DNA of 64,000 nucleotides, from assembly GCA_963800505.1 (NCBI GenBank), contig CAWDBL010000025.1, positions 115,467-179,466 of the forward strand, given 5' to 3'. Both the position numbers and the translations under genes were made by a program. Origin of the DNA: Fodinibacter sp963800505 (GTDB lineage Bacteria; Actinomycetota; Actinomycetes; Actinomycetales; Dermatophilaceae). Positions 1 to 8,559 of this stretch are shown here, in pieces (position 1 is the stretch's first letter; the number at the start of each line of letters is the position of its first letter). The notes under the pieces are model-generated. The model had not been told where the DNA came from. It did not search any database and saw only the letters and a program-made list of their open reading frames with translations.

Positions 1-841
1 CGCCCAGGCCGTACTTGAAGGTGACCTTGTCCGCCTGGACCCAGCGCGGCATCAGGAGCACCTCCTCGTGCTCCACGTGCACGCACTCGACCGGGCCGAT
101 GCCGTCGGGGAACTCGAAGACCTCGGGCTCGGCGAACGGCCGCAGGGTGTAGAAGCCGGCCTCGACGTCGTAGGACCCGTCGGCGCCGACCGCCCGCGCG
201 CGCTCCCACACCACGGGCGGGTTGAGGCACTCCTCGATGATCGTCCACATCGAGAACCCGGGCGCGAAGACCTCGTTGCCGTCCTCGTCGCGGATGACGA
301 GGTTGGCGCCGTCGCGGGTGCCCAGCTCGTCGATGTGGCTGAACAGGTGGTCGGCGGCGTAGCGGGCGAAGACGTCGGACAGCCCGGGCTCGACGCCGAT
401 GCCGACCAGGGCCAGCCGGCCGTCGGCCTCCCACTGCGCGGACTGGGCCAGCTGGTCGTCGCCGAGCTTGACGCCGACCTTGGCGTAGGGCTCGCTCGGG
501 TGCCTGCTGGACAGGCTCATCGCCATGTCGAGGTAGTCGGCGCCCGCCGCCTTCGCTCCCTCGAAGATGGTCAGCACGAAGCGCGGGTCGACCGCGTTGA
601 ACACGTGCGTGGCACCCACCTCGCGGGCCAGCGCGGCGACGGCACCGGCATCCGAGGCGTCGACCCGGGCGGCCCGGAAGCGGGTCTCCCCCTCGTGGCG
701 CGAGGTGACGGCGTCGACGGTGTGCTGGGCCCGGGAGAGGTCGTAGTCGGCCACCACCCACGAGTCGAAGAAGGGGCGTTCGGCGGCGATGCGGGCGGCG
801 GCGTCGCCGACGCCGCCCGCTCCGACCATGAGGACGTGCAT
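1..841 (-). CDS. Saccharopine dehydrogenase family protein (C-terminus beyond window)
   Basis: The gene starts at an ATG at 841 and runs off the left edge, so about 280 residues are visible. The N-terminus VLMVGAGGVGDAAARIA is a Rossmann GxGGxG dinucleotide-binding loop, followed by the saccharopine-dehydrogenase-like stretch HVFNAVDPRF and the motif GIGVEPGLSDVFARYA. The family includes saccharopine reductase, homospermidine synthase and carboxynorspermidine dehydrogenase. It is the last visible gene of the polyamine uptake operon, 53 bp after the potC-type permease, so I infer a role in polyamine conversion; the exact substrate cannot be read from the sequence. Confidence 0.85.
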   Translation of the reverse strand, partial: MHVLMVGAGGVGDAAARIAAERPFFDSWVVADYDLSRAQHTVDAVTSRHEGETRFRAARVDASDAGAVAALAREVGATHVFNAVDPRFVLTIFEGAKAAGADYLDMAMSLSSRHPSEPYAKVGVKLGDDQLAQSAQWEADGRLALVGIGVEPGLSDVFARYAADHLFSHIDELGTRDGANLVIRDEDGNEVFAPGFSMWTIIEECLNPPVVWERARAVGADGSYDVEAGFYTLRPFAEPEVFEFPDGIGPVECVHVEHEEVLLMPRWVQADKVTFKYGLG

Positions 842-894
842 GCGGGGATCCTGTTCGGGTGCGGCGAGGTGTTGTGAGCTTTGACGGCGTGGTG

Positions 895-1698
895 CTACTT
901 CTTGCGGGCGTTGCCCACGAGCTGGCCGATGATGACCAGTGAGACGGCGATCACGAACATCGAGAAGCCGATCACGTTGGCCTGCGCAGGGATTCCGCGC
1001 AGGTAGGAGACGTAGACGAACTTCGGGAAGGTCGTCTCGTTGCCGGAGACGAAGTTGGTGATGATGAAGTCGTCGAAGGACAGCGAGAACGCCAGCAGGC
1101 CGGCGCCGATGATGCCCGGGAGCACCAGCGGGAAGGTGATCTTCCAGAACGTGCTGCCCGGGCCGGCGTAGAGGTCCTGGGCGGCCTCCTCGAGCCGCGG
1201 GTCGAGGCTCTGCAGGCGGGCCTTGACCGTGACCACGACGAAGCTGATGCAGAACATGATGTGCGCGATGACGATCGTCGTGAAGCCGAGCCCCAGGCCG
1301 ACGCGCCCGAAGCCCTGCACGAAGATGGTCAGCAGGCTGGCGCCCAGCACGATCTCGGGGGTCGCCATCGGCACGAAGACGAGCACGTTGCCGGTGCCGC
1401 TGCCCCTGAACTTGTGTCGCACCAGCGCGAACGCGAGCAGCGTGCCGAGCGCCATCGACACCAGCGTGGCGATCAGGCCGATCTCGAGCGAGGTGACCAG
1501 CGACTCGCACACGCCGGGGGCGCCGCACGGGTCCTTCCAGTACTTCAGGGTCGGGCTGCCCACCGGGTTCCAGACGATGTTCGACTTCTTGTAGTTGTTG
1601 AACGAGAAGACGAACGTGTAGGCGACCGGGAGGAAGAGGTAGAGCAGCACCAGGATCGCCGCAATCATGGCGAAGCGGTTGCCCAGCCAGCGCCTCAT
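895..1698 (-). CDS. potC: Polyamine ABC transporter permease, PotC type
   Basis: A 267-residue inner-membrane permease of the spermidine/putrescine importer. A first membrane helix lies near residues 10-32, and further helices follow to the C-terminus. The cytoplasmic EAA loop, which docks on the ATPase, is visible as EEAAQDLYAGPGSTFWK followed by PLVLPG. The ATG at 1698 overlaps the stop of the potB-type gene by four bases, implying coupled translation. Length and topology match PotC/YdcV; the substrate (putrescine versus spermidine or GABA) is inferred from the neighbouring catabolic genes. Confidence 0.92.
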   Translation of the reverse strand: MRRWLGNRFAMIAAILVLLYLFLPVAYTFVFSFNNYKKSNIVWNPVGSPTLKYWKDPCGAPGVCESLVTSLEIGLIATLVSMALGTLLAFALVRHKFRGSGTGNVLVFVPMATPEIVLGASLLTIFVQGFGRVGLGLGFTTIVIAHIMFCISFVVVTVKARLQSLDPRLEEAAQDLYAGPGSTFWKITFPLVLPGIIGAGLLAFSLSFDDFIITNFVSGNETTFPKFVYVSYLRGIPAQANVIGFSMFVIAVSLVIIGQLVGNARKK

Positions 1699-2612
1699 AT
1701 CAGCTCCTCCGTCCCGAAGCGGCGTACGTAGAGGAACACGAGCGCCAGGATCAGCGCCATCAGCGTGAAGGACAGCGCCGCAGCGGTCGGGAACCCACCC
1801 AGCACTCGGAAGAACTGGCTCTCGATGACGTTGCCGATCATCTTGGTGTTGTCGGAGCCGAGCAGCTCGGCGTTGACGTAGTCACCGGCCGCCGGGATGA
1901 AGGTCAGCAGGGTGCCGGCGAGCACGCCGGGCATGCTGATCGGCAGCGTGACCGTGCGGAAAGTGGTGAACCCGTTGGCGTACAGGTCGCCGCCGGCCTC
2001 GATGACGCGCGGGTCGGCCCGCTCGAGCGAGGCGTAGATCGGCAGCACCATGAACGGCAGGAAGTTGTAGGTGAGGCCGGCCACGACCGCGACCCAGGTC
2101 TCGGTGATCCGCCCGCCGGGGAGCAGGTGGAGGTAGTTGAGCGTCGAGGCGACCGGGCCCTCGTCGGAGAGGATCTGCCGCCACGCGACGGTGCGCAGGA
2201 TGAACGAGGTGAAGAACGGCGCGATCACCGCGATGAGCATGACGTTGCGCCAGCGACCCGCCTTGAAGGCCATCGCGTAGGCCAGCGGGTAGGCCAGGCA
2301 GAACGCGAAGAAGGTGGCCAGGCCGGCGAAGGCGAACGAGCGGAAGAACTGCGGCGCGAAGTCGGTGAGTGCGGTGGCGTAGTTCCCGAAGTTGACGTCG
2401 CGGTAGTAGAACCCCGGGTAGCCCGGGAACTGCGACTGCAGGCTCACGGTGAACAGCTGGACCAGCGGCACGATGAAGAAGACGATCAGCCACAGGGTTC
2501 CGGGCAGGAGGAGCAGGTACGGCACCCACGTGCGGCTCTTGTGGTCGGCCTGCGGATGCGGTGGCGGGGTCTCCTCGCCCGCGCCGGCTGAGACGTGCGT
2601 GAGGGCGCTCAC
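1695..2612 (-). CDS. potB: Polyamine ABC transporter permease, PotB type
   Basis: A 305-residue permease, partner of the PotC-type subunit. A polar tail of about 30 residues precedes the first helix (YLLLLPGTLWLIVFFIVPL). The EAA-type loop reads IEAGGDLYANGFTTFRTVTL and is followed by PISMPG. It starts with GTG at 2612, one base beyond the potA stop, and ends in an ATGA overlap with potC. This is the tight potD-A-B-C order of polyamine importers in Actinobacteria. Confidence 0.92.
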   Translation of the reverse strand: MSALTHVSAGAGEETPPPHPQADHKSRTWVPYLLLLPGTLWLIVFFIVPLVQLFTVSLQSQFPGYPGFYYRDVNFGNYATALTDFAPQFFRSFAFAGLATFFAFCLAYPLAYAMAFKAGRWRNVMLIAVIAPFFTSFILRTVAWRQILSDEGPVASTLNYLHLLPGGRITETWVAVVAGLTYNFLPFMVLPIYASLERADPRVIEAGGDLYANGFTTFRTVTLPISMPGVLAGTLLTFIPAAGDYVNAELLGSDNTKMIGNVIESQFFRVLGGFPTAAALSFTLMALILALVFLYVRRFGTEELI

Positions 2613-3755
2613 TCAGACCGCCTCGGCGGCGGCGCGGGCCTCGGCCTCGTCGACGGGCACGCCGAACGCGTGGTGCGGGTCCCAGGTGATCCAGACGTCG
2701 TCACCCGGCCGGAGGTCGATCGGCTCGACGTCGAGGTTCTGCTCGTAGCAGCTCCACATGGCACCGCTCGGCAGCTGCACGAGGTACTGGGTGGCGACGC
2801 CGGTGAACGAGACGTCGAGCACGATGCCCTTGACGTCGTCGCCGATGCCGTCGCCGCGGCTGCGCATGACGCGCACCTTCTCGGGCCGCACGCCGAAGGT
2901 GACGTCACCGTCGTGGACCGCGCTGCGCGCCAACGGGATCTTGACCTTCGAGCCCTGCACCTCGGCGATGACGTGGTCGCCGTCGCGGTCGAGGATGCGG
3001 CCGGTGCCGAGGTTGGACTGGCCCACGAAGTTGGCGACGAAGGAGGTGCGCGGCAGGTCGTAGAGGCTCGCCGGGGCGCCCATCTGCTCGATCCGGCCGT
3101 GGTTCATGACGGCCACGGTGTCGGCCATCGTCATGGCCTCCTCCTGGTCGTGCGTGACGTGGATGAAGGTCAGGCCCACCTCGGTCTGGATGCGCTTGAG
3201 CTCGACCTGCATCTGACGACGCAGCTTCAGGTCGAGCGCGCCGAGCGGCTCGTCGAGCAGCAGCACCTCGGGGCGGTTGACGATGGCGCGGGCCAGGGCC
3301 ACGCGCTGCTGCTGACCACCCGAGAGCTGGGTCGGCTTGCGGGTGGCGAGGTGGTCCATCTGCACCAGGGTCAGCGCGTCGTCGGCGAGCTTCGCCGAGT
3401 CGGACTGGCCCCGCCGCTTGGGGCCGAAGGCCACGTTGTCGCGGATGGTGAGGTGCGGGAAGAGCGCGTAGCTCTGGAACACCGTGTTGACCGGCCGCTC
3501 GTAGGGGCGGCTGCCCGTGAGGTCGGTGTCGCCGATGAGCACCCTTCCGCTGGTGGGCTGTTCGAGTCCCGCGACCATCCGCAGGGTCGTCGTCTTGCCG
3601 CAGCCCGAGGGGCCCAGCAGGGCGAAGAACGAACCGCGGGGGACGACCAGGCTCAGGTCGTCGACCGCCTTGAACTCGCCGAACGCCTTGGTGACGTCCT
3701 CGAGGCGCAGGTCTCCACGGGCCTCCCGGAAACCGCCTTCACTGGAACCGGCCAT
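2613..3755 (-). CDS. potA: Polyamine ABC transporter ATP-binding protein, PotA type
   Basis: A 380-residue ATPase of the importer. Walker A GPSGCGKTT is at residues 48-56, the ABC signature LSGGQQQ near 144-150 and Walker B VLLLDEP near 164. A C-terminal TOBE-like regulatory domain (about residues 240-380) follows, as in PotA. The ATG at 3755 (MAGSSEGG) overlaps the last base of the upstream binding-protein stop. The reading frame stays open upstream, but that extension lies inside the binding-protein gene and is not coding-like. It would energise the PotB/PotC channel. Confidence 0.93.
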   Translation of the reverse strand: MAGSSEGGFREARGDLRLEDVTKAFGEFKAVDDLSLVVPRGSFFALLGPSGCGKTTTLRMVAGLEQPTSGRVLIGDTDLTGSRPYERPVNTVFQSYALFPHLTIRDNVAFGPKRRGQSDSAKLADDALTLVQMDHLATRKPTQLSGGQQQRVALARAIVNRPEVLLLDEPLGALDLKLRRQMQVELKRIQTEVGLTFIHVTHDQEEAMTMADTVAVMNHGRIEQMGAPASLYDLPRTSFVANFVGQSNLGTGRILDRDGDHVIAEVQGSKVKIPLARSAVHDGDVTFGVRPEKVRVMRSRGDGIGDDVKGIVLDVSFTGVATQYLVQLPSGAMWSCYEQNLDVEPIDLRPGDDVWITWDPHHAFGVPVDEAEARAAAEAV

Positions 3756-4996
3756 CAGTTGCCCTGCACCTTCTGCCACCTGGCGCTGTACTTGGCGTCC
3801 TCTTCGGGCGTGAGCGCCCGGAAGCCCTGGATGTTGTTGTCCTTGATGTACTCGGGGCTGGGGAAGATGAACGGGCTCTCCGCCAGGTCCGGGTCGGACT
3901 TCGCCAGCTCCTCCTGCGCGCCGACGACGGGGCACACGTAGTTGACCCACGCCGCCACCTGGGCCGCGATCTCCGGCTGGTAGTAGTAGTTCATCAGCGT
4001 CTGCGCGTTCTGGCGGTGCGGCGACGTGATGGGGATCATCATGTTGTCGCTCCACAGCGTGCCGCCGGACTCGGGGATGACGAACTGCCAGTTGTCGTTC
4101 TCGGTCTCGGCCCGCAGCACGAACAGGTCACCGCTCCACACGATGCCCGCGATCGCGTTGCCCGACTTGAGGTCCTCGAGGTAGGAGTTGCCCTTGATCC
4201 GGCGGATGTAGCCCTCCGACATCCGCCGCTCGATCTCGACGACCGCCTTCTCGAACTCGGCGTCGCCCCACTCGGGCCCGGAGATGTCGACGCCCTGGCT
4301 CTGCATGACGACTCCCACGGTGTCGCGGAACTCGCTGAGCACGACGATGCGGCCCTTGAGCTCGTCGGTCCACAGGTCGTCGATGGTCTTGGGCTCCTTG
4401 GTGACCTTCGACTTGTCGTAGCCGATGCCCGCGAAGCCGGACTGCCAGGTCAGCGAGTTCTGGCGGCCCGGGTCGAAGCTGACGTCCTTGAGGCTGTCGA
4501 GCAGGTTGCTCGCGTTCGGCATCCGGATCAGGTCGAGGGGCTGGCACAGCCGCTCGCGGATCACCCGGTTGGCCATCCAGTCGGTGAAGACGAAGATGTC
4601 GCGACCGATGTCCTGGCCGGCCCGCAGCTGTGGCGCGATCTTGTTGAAGTAGGAGTCGTTGTCCTCGATGTCCTCGCTGTAGGTGGCAGCGATCCCGGTG
4701 TCCTTGATGAACTGCTCGAGGGTCGGGTACTTCTTGGTCTCCTCGTCGTAGTCGAGGTAGGCCGTCCAGTTCGCCCAGCGGACGATCTTCTGGGTGTCGG
4801 ACAGGTCGGTGGGCAGCTCCAGCGCCGCCACCCCGCCGGACGGCGGCGGCGGCGGTGCGCACGCCGCGAGGGCGGCAGCGGCGCCACCGAGCGTGGCGGT
4901 GCCCAGCAGGGAGCGTCGGGTGAGGTTGCTCGACGTCGCGGCGCGGATCAGCTCGCGCGCCATGGGATCGGCCGGGGGTCGCCGTCTCAGTGCCAT
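3755..4996 (-). CDS. potD: Polyamine ABC transporter substrate-binding lipoprotein, PotD type
   Basis: A 413-residue extracellular binding protein. The N-terminus carries a twin-arginine motif (NLTRRSLLG, RR at 27-28), a hydrophobic stretch and a lipobox LAAC ending at Cys46, so it is probably exported folded by Tat and lipid-anchored. The mature part opens with NWTAYLDYD, typical of polyamine-binding proteins. The start chosen is the ATG at 4996; an internal ATG at 4963 would also keep the signal. It lies between the aldehyde dehydrogenase (11 bp upstream) and potA. Confidence 0.92.
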   Translation of the reverse strand: MALRRRPPADPMARELIRAATSSNLTRRSLLGTATLGGAAAALAACAPPPPPSGGVAALELPTDLSDTQKIVRWANWTAYLDYDEETKKYPTLEQFIKDTGIAATYSEDIEDNDSYFNKIAPQLRAGQDIGRDIFVFTDWMANRVIRERLCQPLDLIRMPNASNLLDSLKDVSFDPGRQNSLTWQSGFAGIGYDKSKVTKEPKTIDDLWTDELKGRIVVLSEFRDTVGVVMQSQGVDISGPEWGDAEFEKAVVEIERRMSEGYIRRIKGNSYLEDLKSGNAIAGIVWSGDLFVLRAETENDNWQFVIPESGGTLWSDNMMIPITSPHRQNAQTLMNYYYQPEIAAQVAAWVNYVCPVVGAQEELAKSDPDLAESPFIFPSPEYIKDNNIQGFRALTPEEDAKYSARWQKVQGN

Positions 4997-5007
4997 TGGG
5001 GTCGTTC

Positions 5008-6453
5008 CTAGCTCTCGATGTTCGCCATGACGTGCTTGACGCGGGTGTAGTCCTCGAAGCCGTACATGGACAGGTCCTTGCCGTAGCCCGACTTCTTGTA
5101 GCCGCCGTGGGGCATCTCGGCCACCAGCGGGATGTGCGTGTTGATCCAGACGCAGCCGAAGTCGAGCGCGCGCGACATCCGCATCGCGCGCCCGAAGTCC
5201 TTGGTCCACACCGAGGAGGCGAGCCCGTAGTCGACGCCGTTGGCCCAGGCGAGCGCCTCGGCCTCGTCGGTGAAGCGCTGCACCGTGATGACCGGGCCGA
5301 AGATCTCGTTCTGGATCGCCTCGTCGTCCTGCTTCAGGCCGGAGAGCACGGTCGGCTCGAGGTAGAAGCCGTCGCCGAGATCGGTGCGGCGGTTGCCACC
5401 GGCCGACACCGTGGCGTGCGAGGGGAGCCGGTCGATGAAGCCCGACACGTGCGCGAGCTGGCGGGCGTTGTTGACCGGGCCGAACAGCGCGTCCTCGTCG
5501 GTCGGCAGCCCGACCGGCGCCGAGCCGTTGGCGTACTCCGACAGCGCCGAGACGAAGTCGTCGTGGATGTGGGGCGCGGCGAGCACGCGGGTCGCCGCCG
5601 TGCAGTCCTGGCCGGCGTTGAAGTAGCCGGCGATCGCGATGCCCTCGACCGCGGCCTCGATGTCGGCGTCGTCGAACACCACGACCGGGGCCTTGCCGCC
5701 GAGCTCGAGGTGTACGCGCTTGACGCTGGGTGCGGCGCTGGCCGCGACCTCGGCGCCGGCGCGCACCGAGCCGGTGATGGCGACCAGGCCCGGCGTGCGG
5801 TGCTCGACCAGCATCCGGCCGGTGTCGCGGTCACCGGTGATCACGTTGAGCGCACCCGCCGGGAGGAACTCGGAGGCGATCTCGGCGAGCCGCAGCGTGG
5901 TCTCGGGGGTGGTGTCGCTGGGCTTGAGCACCACGGTGTTGCCCGCGGCCAGAGCGGGCGCGATCTTCCACACGGCCATGAGCAGCGGGTAGTTCCAGGG
6001 GGTGACCTGGCCGACGACCCCGATCGGCTCGCGCCGGATCCAGGAGGTGTGGCCGCGCATGTACTCCCCCGCCGCCTTGCCCTCGAGGACCCGGGCCGCA
6101 CCGGCGAAGAACCGCAGCTGGTCGACCATCGGCGGGATCTCCTCGCTCGCGGTGAGCGCCTGGATCTTGCCGGTGTTCTGGGACTCGAGCGCGATGAGCT
6201 CGTCGGCGTTGGCCTCGATCGCGTCGGCGATCTTCAGCAGGGCCTGCTGGCGCTCGCTCGGGGTGGTCTGACCCCACTCCGCGAAGGCCGCGTCGGCCGC
6301 GCCGTAGGCCGCGTCGACGTCGGCCTGGCCGCTGACCGGAGCGGTGGCGACGACGGATCCGGTGGCCGGGTTGACGATGTCGGTGGTGGATTCGGTGCGC
6401 CCGTCGACGTACTCGCCGCCGATGAAGTTGCGCAGGCTGCGCGGATCGCTCAT
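5008..6453 (-). CDS. patD: Gamma-aminobutyraldehyde dehydrogenase family (NAD-dependent)
   Basis: A 481-residue ALDH-superfamily enzyme expected to oxidise 4-aminobutyraldehyde, the product of putrescine deamination, to GABA. Visible landmarks are TPWNYP with Asn154, the general-base Glu250 in HLELGGKAP, and the nucleophile Cys284 in AGQDCTAATR. The last pattern is typical of aminobutyraldehyde dehydrogenases. Of two in-frame ATGs, the one at 6453 is better placed behind GGGAG (8 nt) than the one at 6459. It is the first gene of the leftward polyamine operon, divergent from the AsnC-type regulator. Confidence 0.88.
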   Translation of the reverse strand: MSDPRSLRNFIGGEYVDGRTESTTDIVNPATGSVVATAPVSGQADVDAAYGAADAAFAEWGQTTPSERQQALLKIADAIEANADELIALESQNTGKIQALTASEEIPPMVDQLRFFAGAARVLEGKAAGEYMRGHTSWIRREPIGVVGQVTPWNYPLLMAVWKIAPALAAGNTVVLKPSDTTPETTLRLAEIASEFLPAGALNVITGDRDTGRMLVEHRTPGLVAITGSVRAGAEVAASAAPSVKRVHLELGGKAPVVVFDDADIEAAVEGIAIAGYFNAGQDCTAATRVLAAPHIHDDFVSALSEYANGSAPVGLPTDEDALFGPVNNARQLAHVSGFIDRLPSHATVSAGGNRRTDLGDGFYLEPTVLSGLKQDDEAIQNEIFGPVITVQRFTDEAEALAWANGVDYGLASSVWTKDFGRAMRMSRALDFGCVWINTHIPLVAEMPHGGYKKSGYGKDLSMYGFEDYTRVKHVMANIES

Positions 6454-6636
6454 GTGCATGGCTCCCGAGGGGGTGGAGGGGACGGCATTGCAGGGGGACT
6501 CTAAACCCGACCCTCGCGAAATCACTAGGGTTTCGGCTGTGAAAATGATGAAAAGTTACACACTGAGACACCTGAACCAACGGATTCCGTCACTGATGGA
6601 CTTGCGTAACGAAGGAATCAGCGTCACGATGGCGCG
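6454..6636. promoter_or_regulatory. Divergent control region between aldehyde dehydrogenase and AsnC-type regulator
   Basis: This 183-bp gap is clearly AT-richer than the genes around it and separates two divergent transcripts. It contains an inverted pair GATTCC (6583-6588) and GGAATC (6614-6619), and a partial direct repeat TGAAAATGATGAAAAG near 6538-6556. Such a region would suit binding by the adjacent AsnC/Lrp protein, which usually controls its neighbours. No single operator can be proven from one sequence. Confidence 0.45.
6625..6630 (+). promoter_or_regulatory. Putative -10 element of a leaderless transcript (AsnC-type gene)
   Basis: CACGAT ends 6 nt before the GTG start at 6637, so transcription would begin at or next to the start codon. 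No Shine-Dalgarno sequence is present. The same CACGAT-6-GTG arrangement occurs before the gene at 9977. Confidence 0.4.
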
Positions 6637-7131
6637 GTGACCCGCACCACACCCCCGGCCCGTAGCCCGCGCACGGCCTCCGAGACCCGGCTCGATGACG
6701 TCGCCAAGCGCATCATCGAGCTGCTCCAGGAGGACGGCCGGCAGTCCTACGCGGCGATCGCCAAGGCCGTCGGCCTGTCCGAGGCCGCGGTGCGCCAGCG
6801 CGTGCAGCGCCTGCTCGACGCCGAGGTCATGCAGATCGTCGCGGTGACCGACCCGATCCAGGTCGGCTTCTCGCGGCAGGCGATGATCGGCATCCGCGCC
6901 GAGGGTGACCTCATAGCGCTCGGTGAGGCGCTGTCGAGCATGACCGAGGTCGACTACGTGGTGACCACGGCCGGCAGCTTCGACATCCTCGCCGAGGTCG
7001 TCTGCGAGGACGACGACCACCTGCTCGACCTGCTGACCAACCAGATCCGCACCCTCCCGGGCGTCCGGTCGACCGAGACGTTCGTCTACCTGAAGCTGAA
7101 CAAGCAGCACTACAACTGGGGTACCCGATGA
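6637..7131 (+). CDS. AsnC/Lrp family transcriptional regulator
   Basis: A 164-residue regulator. An N-terminal winged helix-turn-helix (about residues 18-65, including SYAAIAKAVGLSEAAVRQRV) precedes a RAM/ACT-like ligand-binding domain (about 75-150). It begins with GTG at 6637 and overlaps the next gene by ATGA at 7128, so it is translationally coupled to the aminotransferase. Lrp-type proteins bind amino acids or amines and control adjacent genes. From context it probably senses a polyamine catabolite and controls both divergent units; that is inference. Confidence 0.9.
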   Translation: MTRTTPPARSPRTASETRLDDVAKRIIELLQEDGRQSYAAIAKAVGLSEAAVRQRVQRLLDAEVMQIVAVTDPIQVGFSRQAMIGIRAEGDLIALGEALSSMTEVDYVVTTAGSFDILAEVVCEDDDHLLDLLTNQIRTLPGVRSTETFVYLKLNKQHYNWGTR

Positions 7132-8558
7132 GCACCTACCCGTCCGACGTGTGGGAGCCCAGCTCCGACCGCCACACCGCCACCGGCGCGCTGTACTCCG
7201 ACGCCGCTCGAGACCACCTGTGGATGCACTTCACCCGGCACTCGACGTTCGAGGAGACCGGGCTGGGCCACACCGTGCCGATCATCACCCGGGGCAAGGG
7301 CTGGACGATCTGGGACGACCGCGGCAACGAGTACATCGACGGCCTGGCCGGCCTGTTCGTCAACAACGTCGGCCACGGCCGCACCGAGATCGCCGAAGCG
7401 ATGGCCAAGCAGGCCTCCGAGCTGGCCTTCTTCCCGCTGTGGTCCTACGCGCACCCGCGCGCCATAGAGCTCGCCGAGCGGCTGGCCCACAACGCCCCCG
7501 GCGACCTCAACCGGGTGTTCTTCACCACCGGTGGTGGCGAGGCGGTCGAGACCGCCTGGAAGCTGGCCAAGCAGTACTTCAAGCTCACCGGCAAGCCGAC
7601 CAAGCACAAGGTCATCTCCCGCTCGGTCGCCTACCACGGCACCCCGCAGGGGGCGCTGTCGATCACCGGCATCCCCGACGCCAAGGTGCCCTTCGAGCCG
7701 CTGGTGCCCGGTGGCCACAAGGTGCCCAACACCAACATGTACCGCGCTCCCGAGCACCTGCGCGACGACGAGAAGGCGTTCGGGCGCTGGGCCGCCGACC
7801 GCATCGCCGAGGCCATCGAGTTCGAGGGCCCCGACTCGGTCGCCGCCGTCTTCCTCGAGCCGGTGCAGAACTCCGGCGGCTGCTTCCCGCCGCCGGCCGG
7901 CTACTTCGAGCGGGTCCGCGAGATCTGCGACCAGTACGACGTGCTGCTCGTCTCCGACGAGACGATCTGCGCCTTCGGCCGGATCGGGTCGATGTTCGCC
8001 TGCCAGGACTTCGGCTACCAGCCCGACATCATCACCACGGCCAAGGGCGTCACCAGCGGCTACGCACCACTCGGCCTGATGATCGCCAGCGACCGGCTCT
8101 TCGAGCCGTTCCGCCACGGCACCACCTACTTCCCGCACGGCTACACCTGGGGCGGGCACCCCGTCTCGTGCGCCGCGGCGATGGCCAACCTCGACATCTT
8201 CGACCGCGAGGGCCTCAACGACCGGGTCAAGGAGAACGCCCCGATCTTCAAGGCGACCCTCGACAAGCTGCTCGACCTGCCGCTCGTCGGTGACGTGCGC
8301 GGGGCCGGCTACTTCTACGGCATCGAGCTGGTCAAGGACAAGCAGACCCGCGAGACGTTCGACGACGCCGAGGCCGAGCGGCTGCTGCGCGGCTTCTTGT
8401 CCAAGGCGCTGTTCGACGCCGGGCTCTACTGCCGCGCGGACGACCGCGGCGACCCCGTCGTGCAGCTCGCCCCACCGCTGACCATGGGGCCCGAGCAGTT
8501 CGACGAGATCGAGCGCCGGCTGCGCTCGGTGCTCACCGAGGCCGAGAACCACCTCTGA
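7128..8558 (+). CDS. Class III PLP-dependent aminotransferase (putrescine/GABA-type)
   Basis: A 476-residue omega-aminotransferase. The PLP-lysine region reads DIITTAKGVTSGYAPLG, and the PLP-phosphate motif GGGEAVETAWKLA lies near residue 140. Length and spacing match bacterial putrescine:pyruvate and GABA/beta-alanine aminotransferases. It overlaps the AsnC-type regulator by ATGA and is followed after one base by the FAD oxidoreductase. With the divergent aldehyde dehydrogenase it would form a transaminase route from putrescine to GABA. The acceptor and exact amine are not determinable here. Confidence 0.9.
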   Translation: MSTYPSDVWEPSSDRHTATGALYSDAARDHLWMHFTRHSTFEETGLGHTVPIITRGKGWTIWDDRGNEYIDGLAGLFVNNVGHGRTEIAEAMAKQASELAFFPLWSYAHPRAIELAERLAHNAPGDLNRVFFTTGGGEAVETAWKLAKQYFKLTGKPTKHKVISRSVAYHGTPQGALSITGIPDAKVPFEPLVPGGHKVPNTNMYRAPEHLRDDEKAFGRWAADRIAEAIEFEGPDSVAAVFLEPVQNSGGCFPPPAGYFERVREICDQYDVLLVSDETICAFGRIGSMFACQDFGYQPDIITTAKGVTSGYAPLGLMIASDRLFEPFRHGTTYFPHGYTWGGHPVSCAAAMANLDIFDREGLNDRVKENAPIFKATLDKLLDLPLVGDVRGAGYFYGIELVKDKQTRETFDDAEAERLLRGFLSKALFDAGLYCRADDRGDPVVQLAPPLTMGPEQFDEIERRLRSVLTEAENHL

Positions 8559-8559
8559 G

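Noticed and set aside
4369..4377. A further GTCCACAGG copy.
   Set aside because: Single, inside the binding-protein coding sequence, and not near a start codon, so not counted with the promoter pairs.
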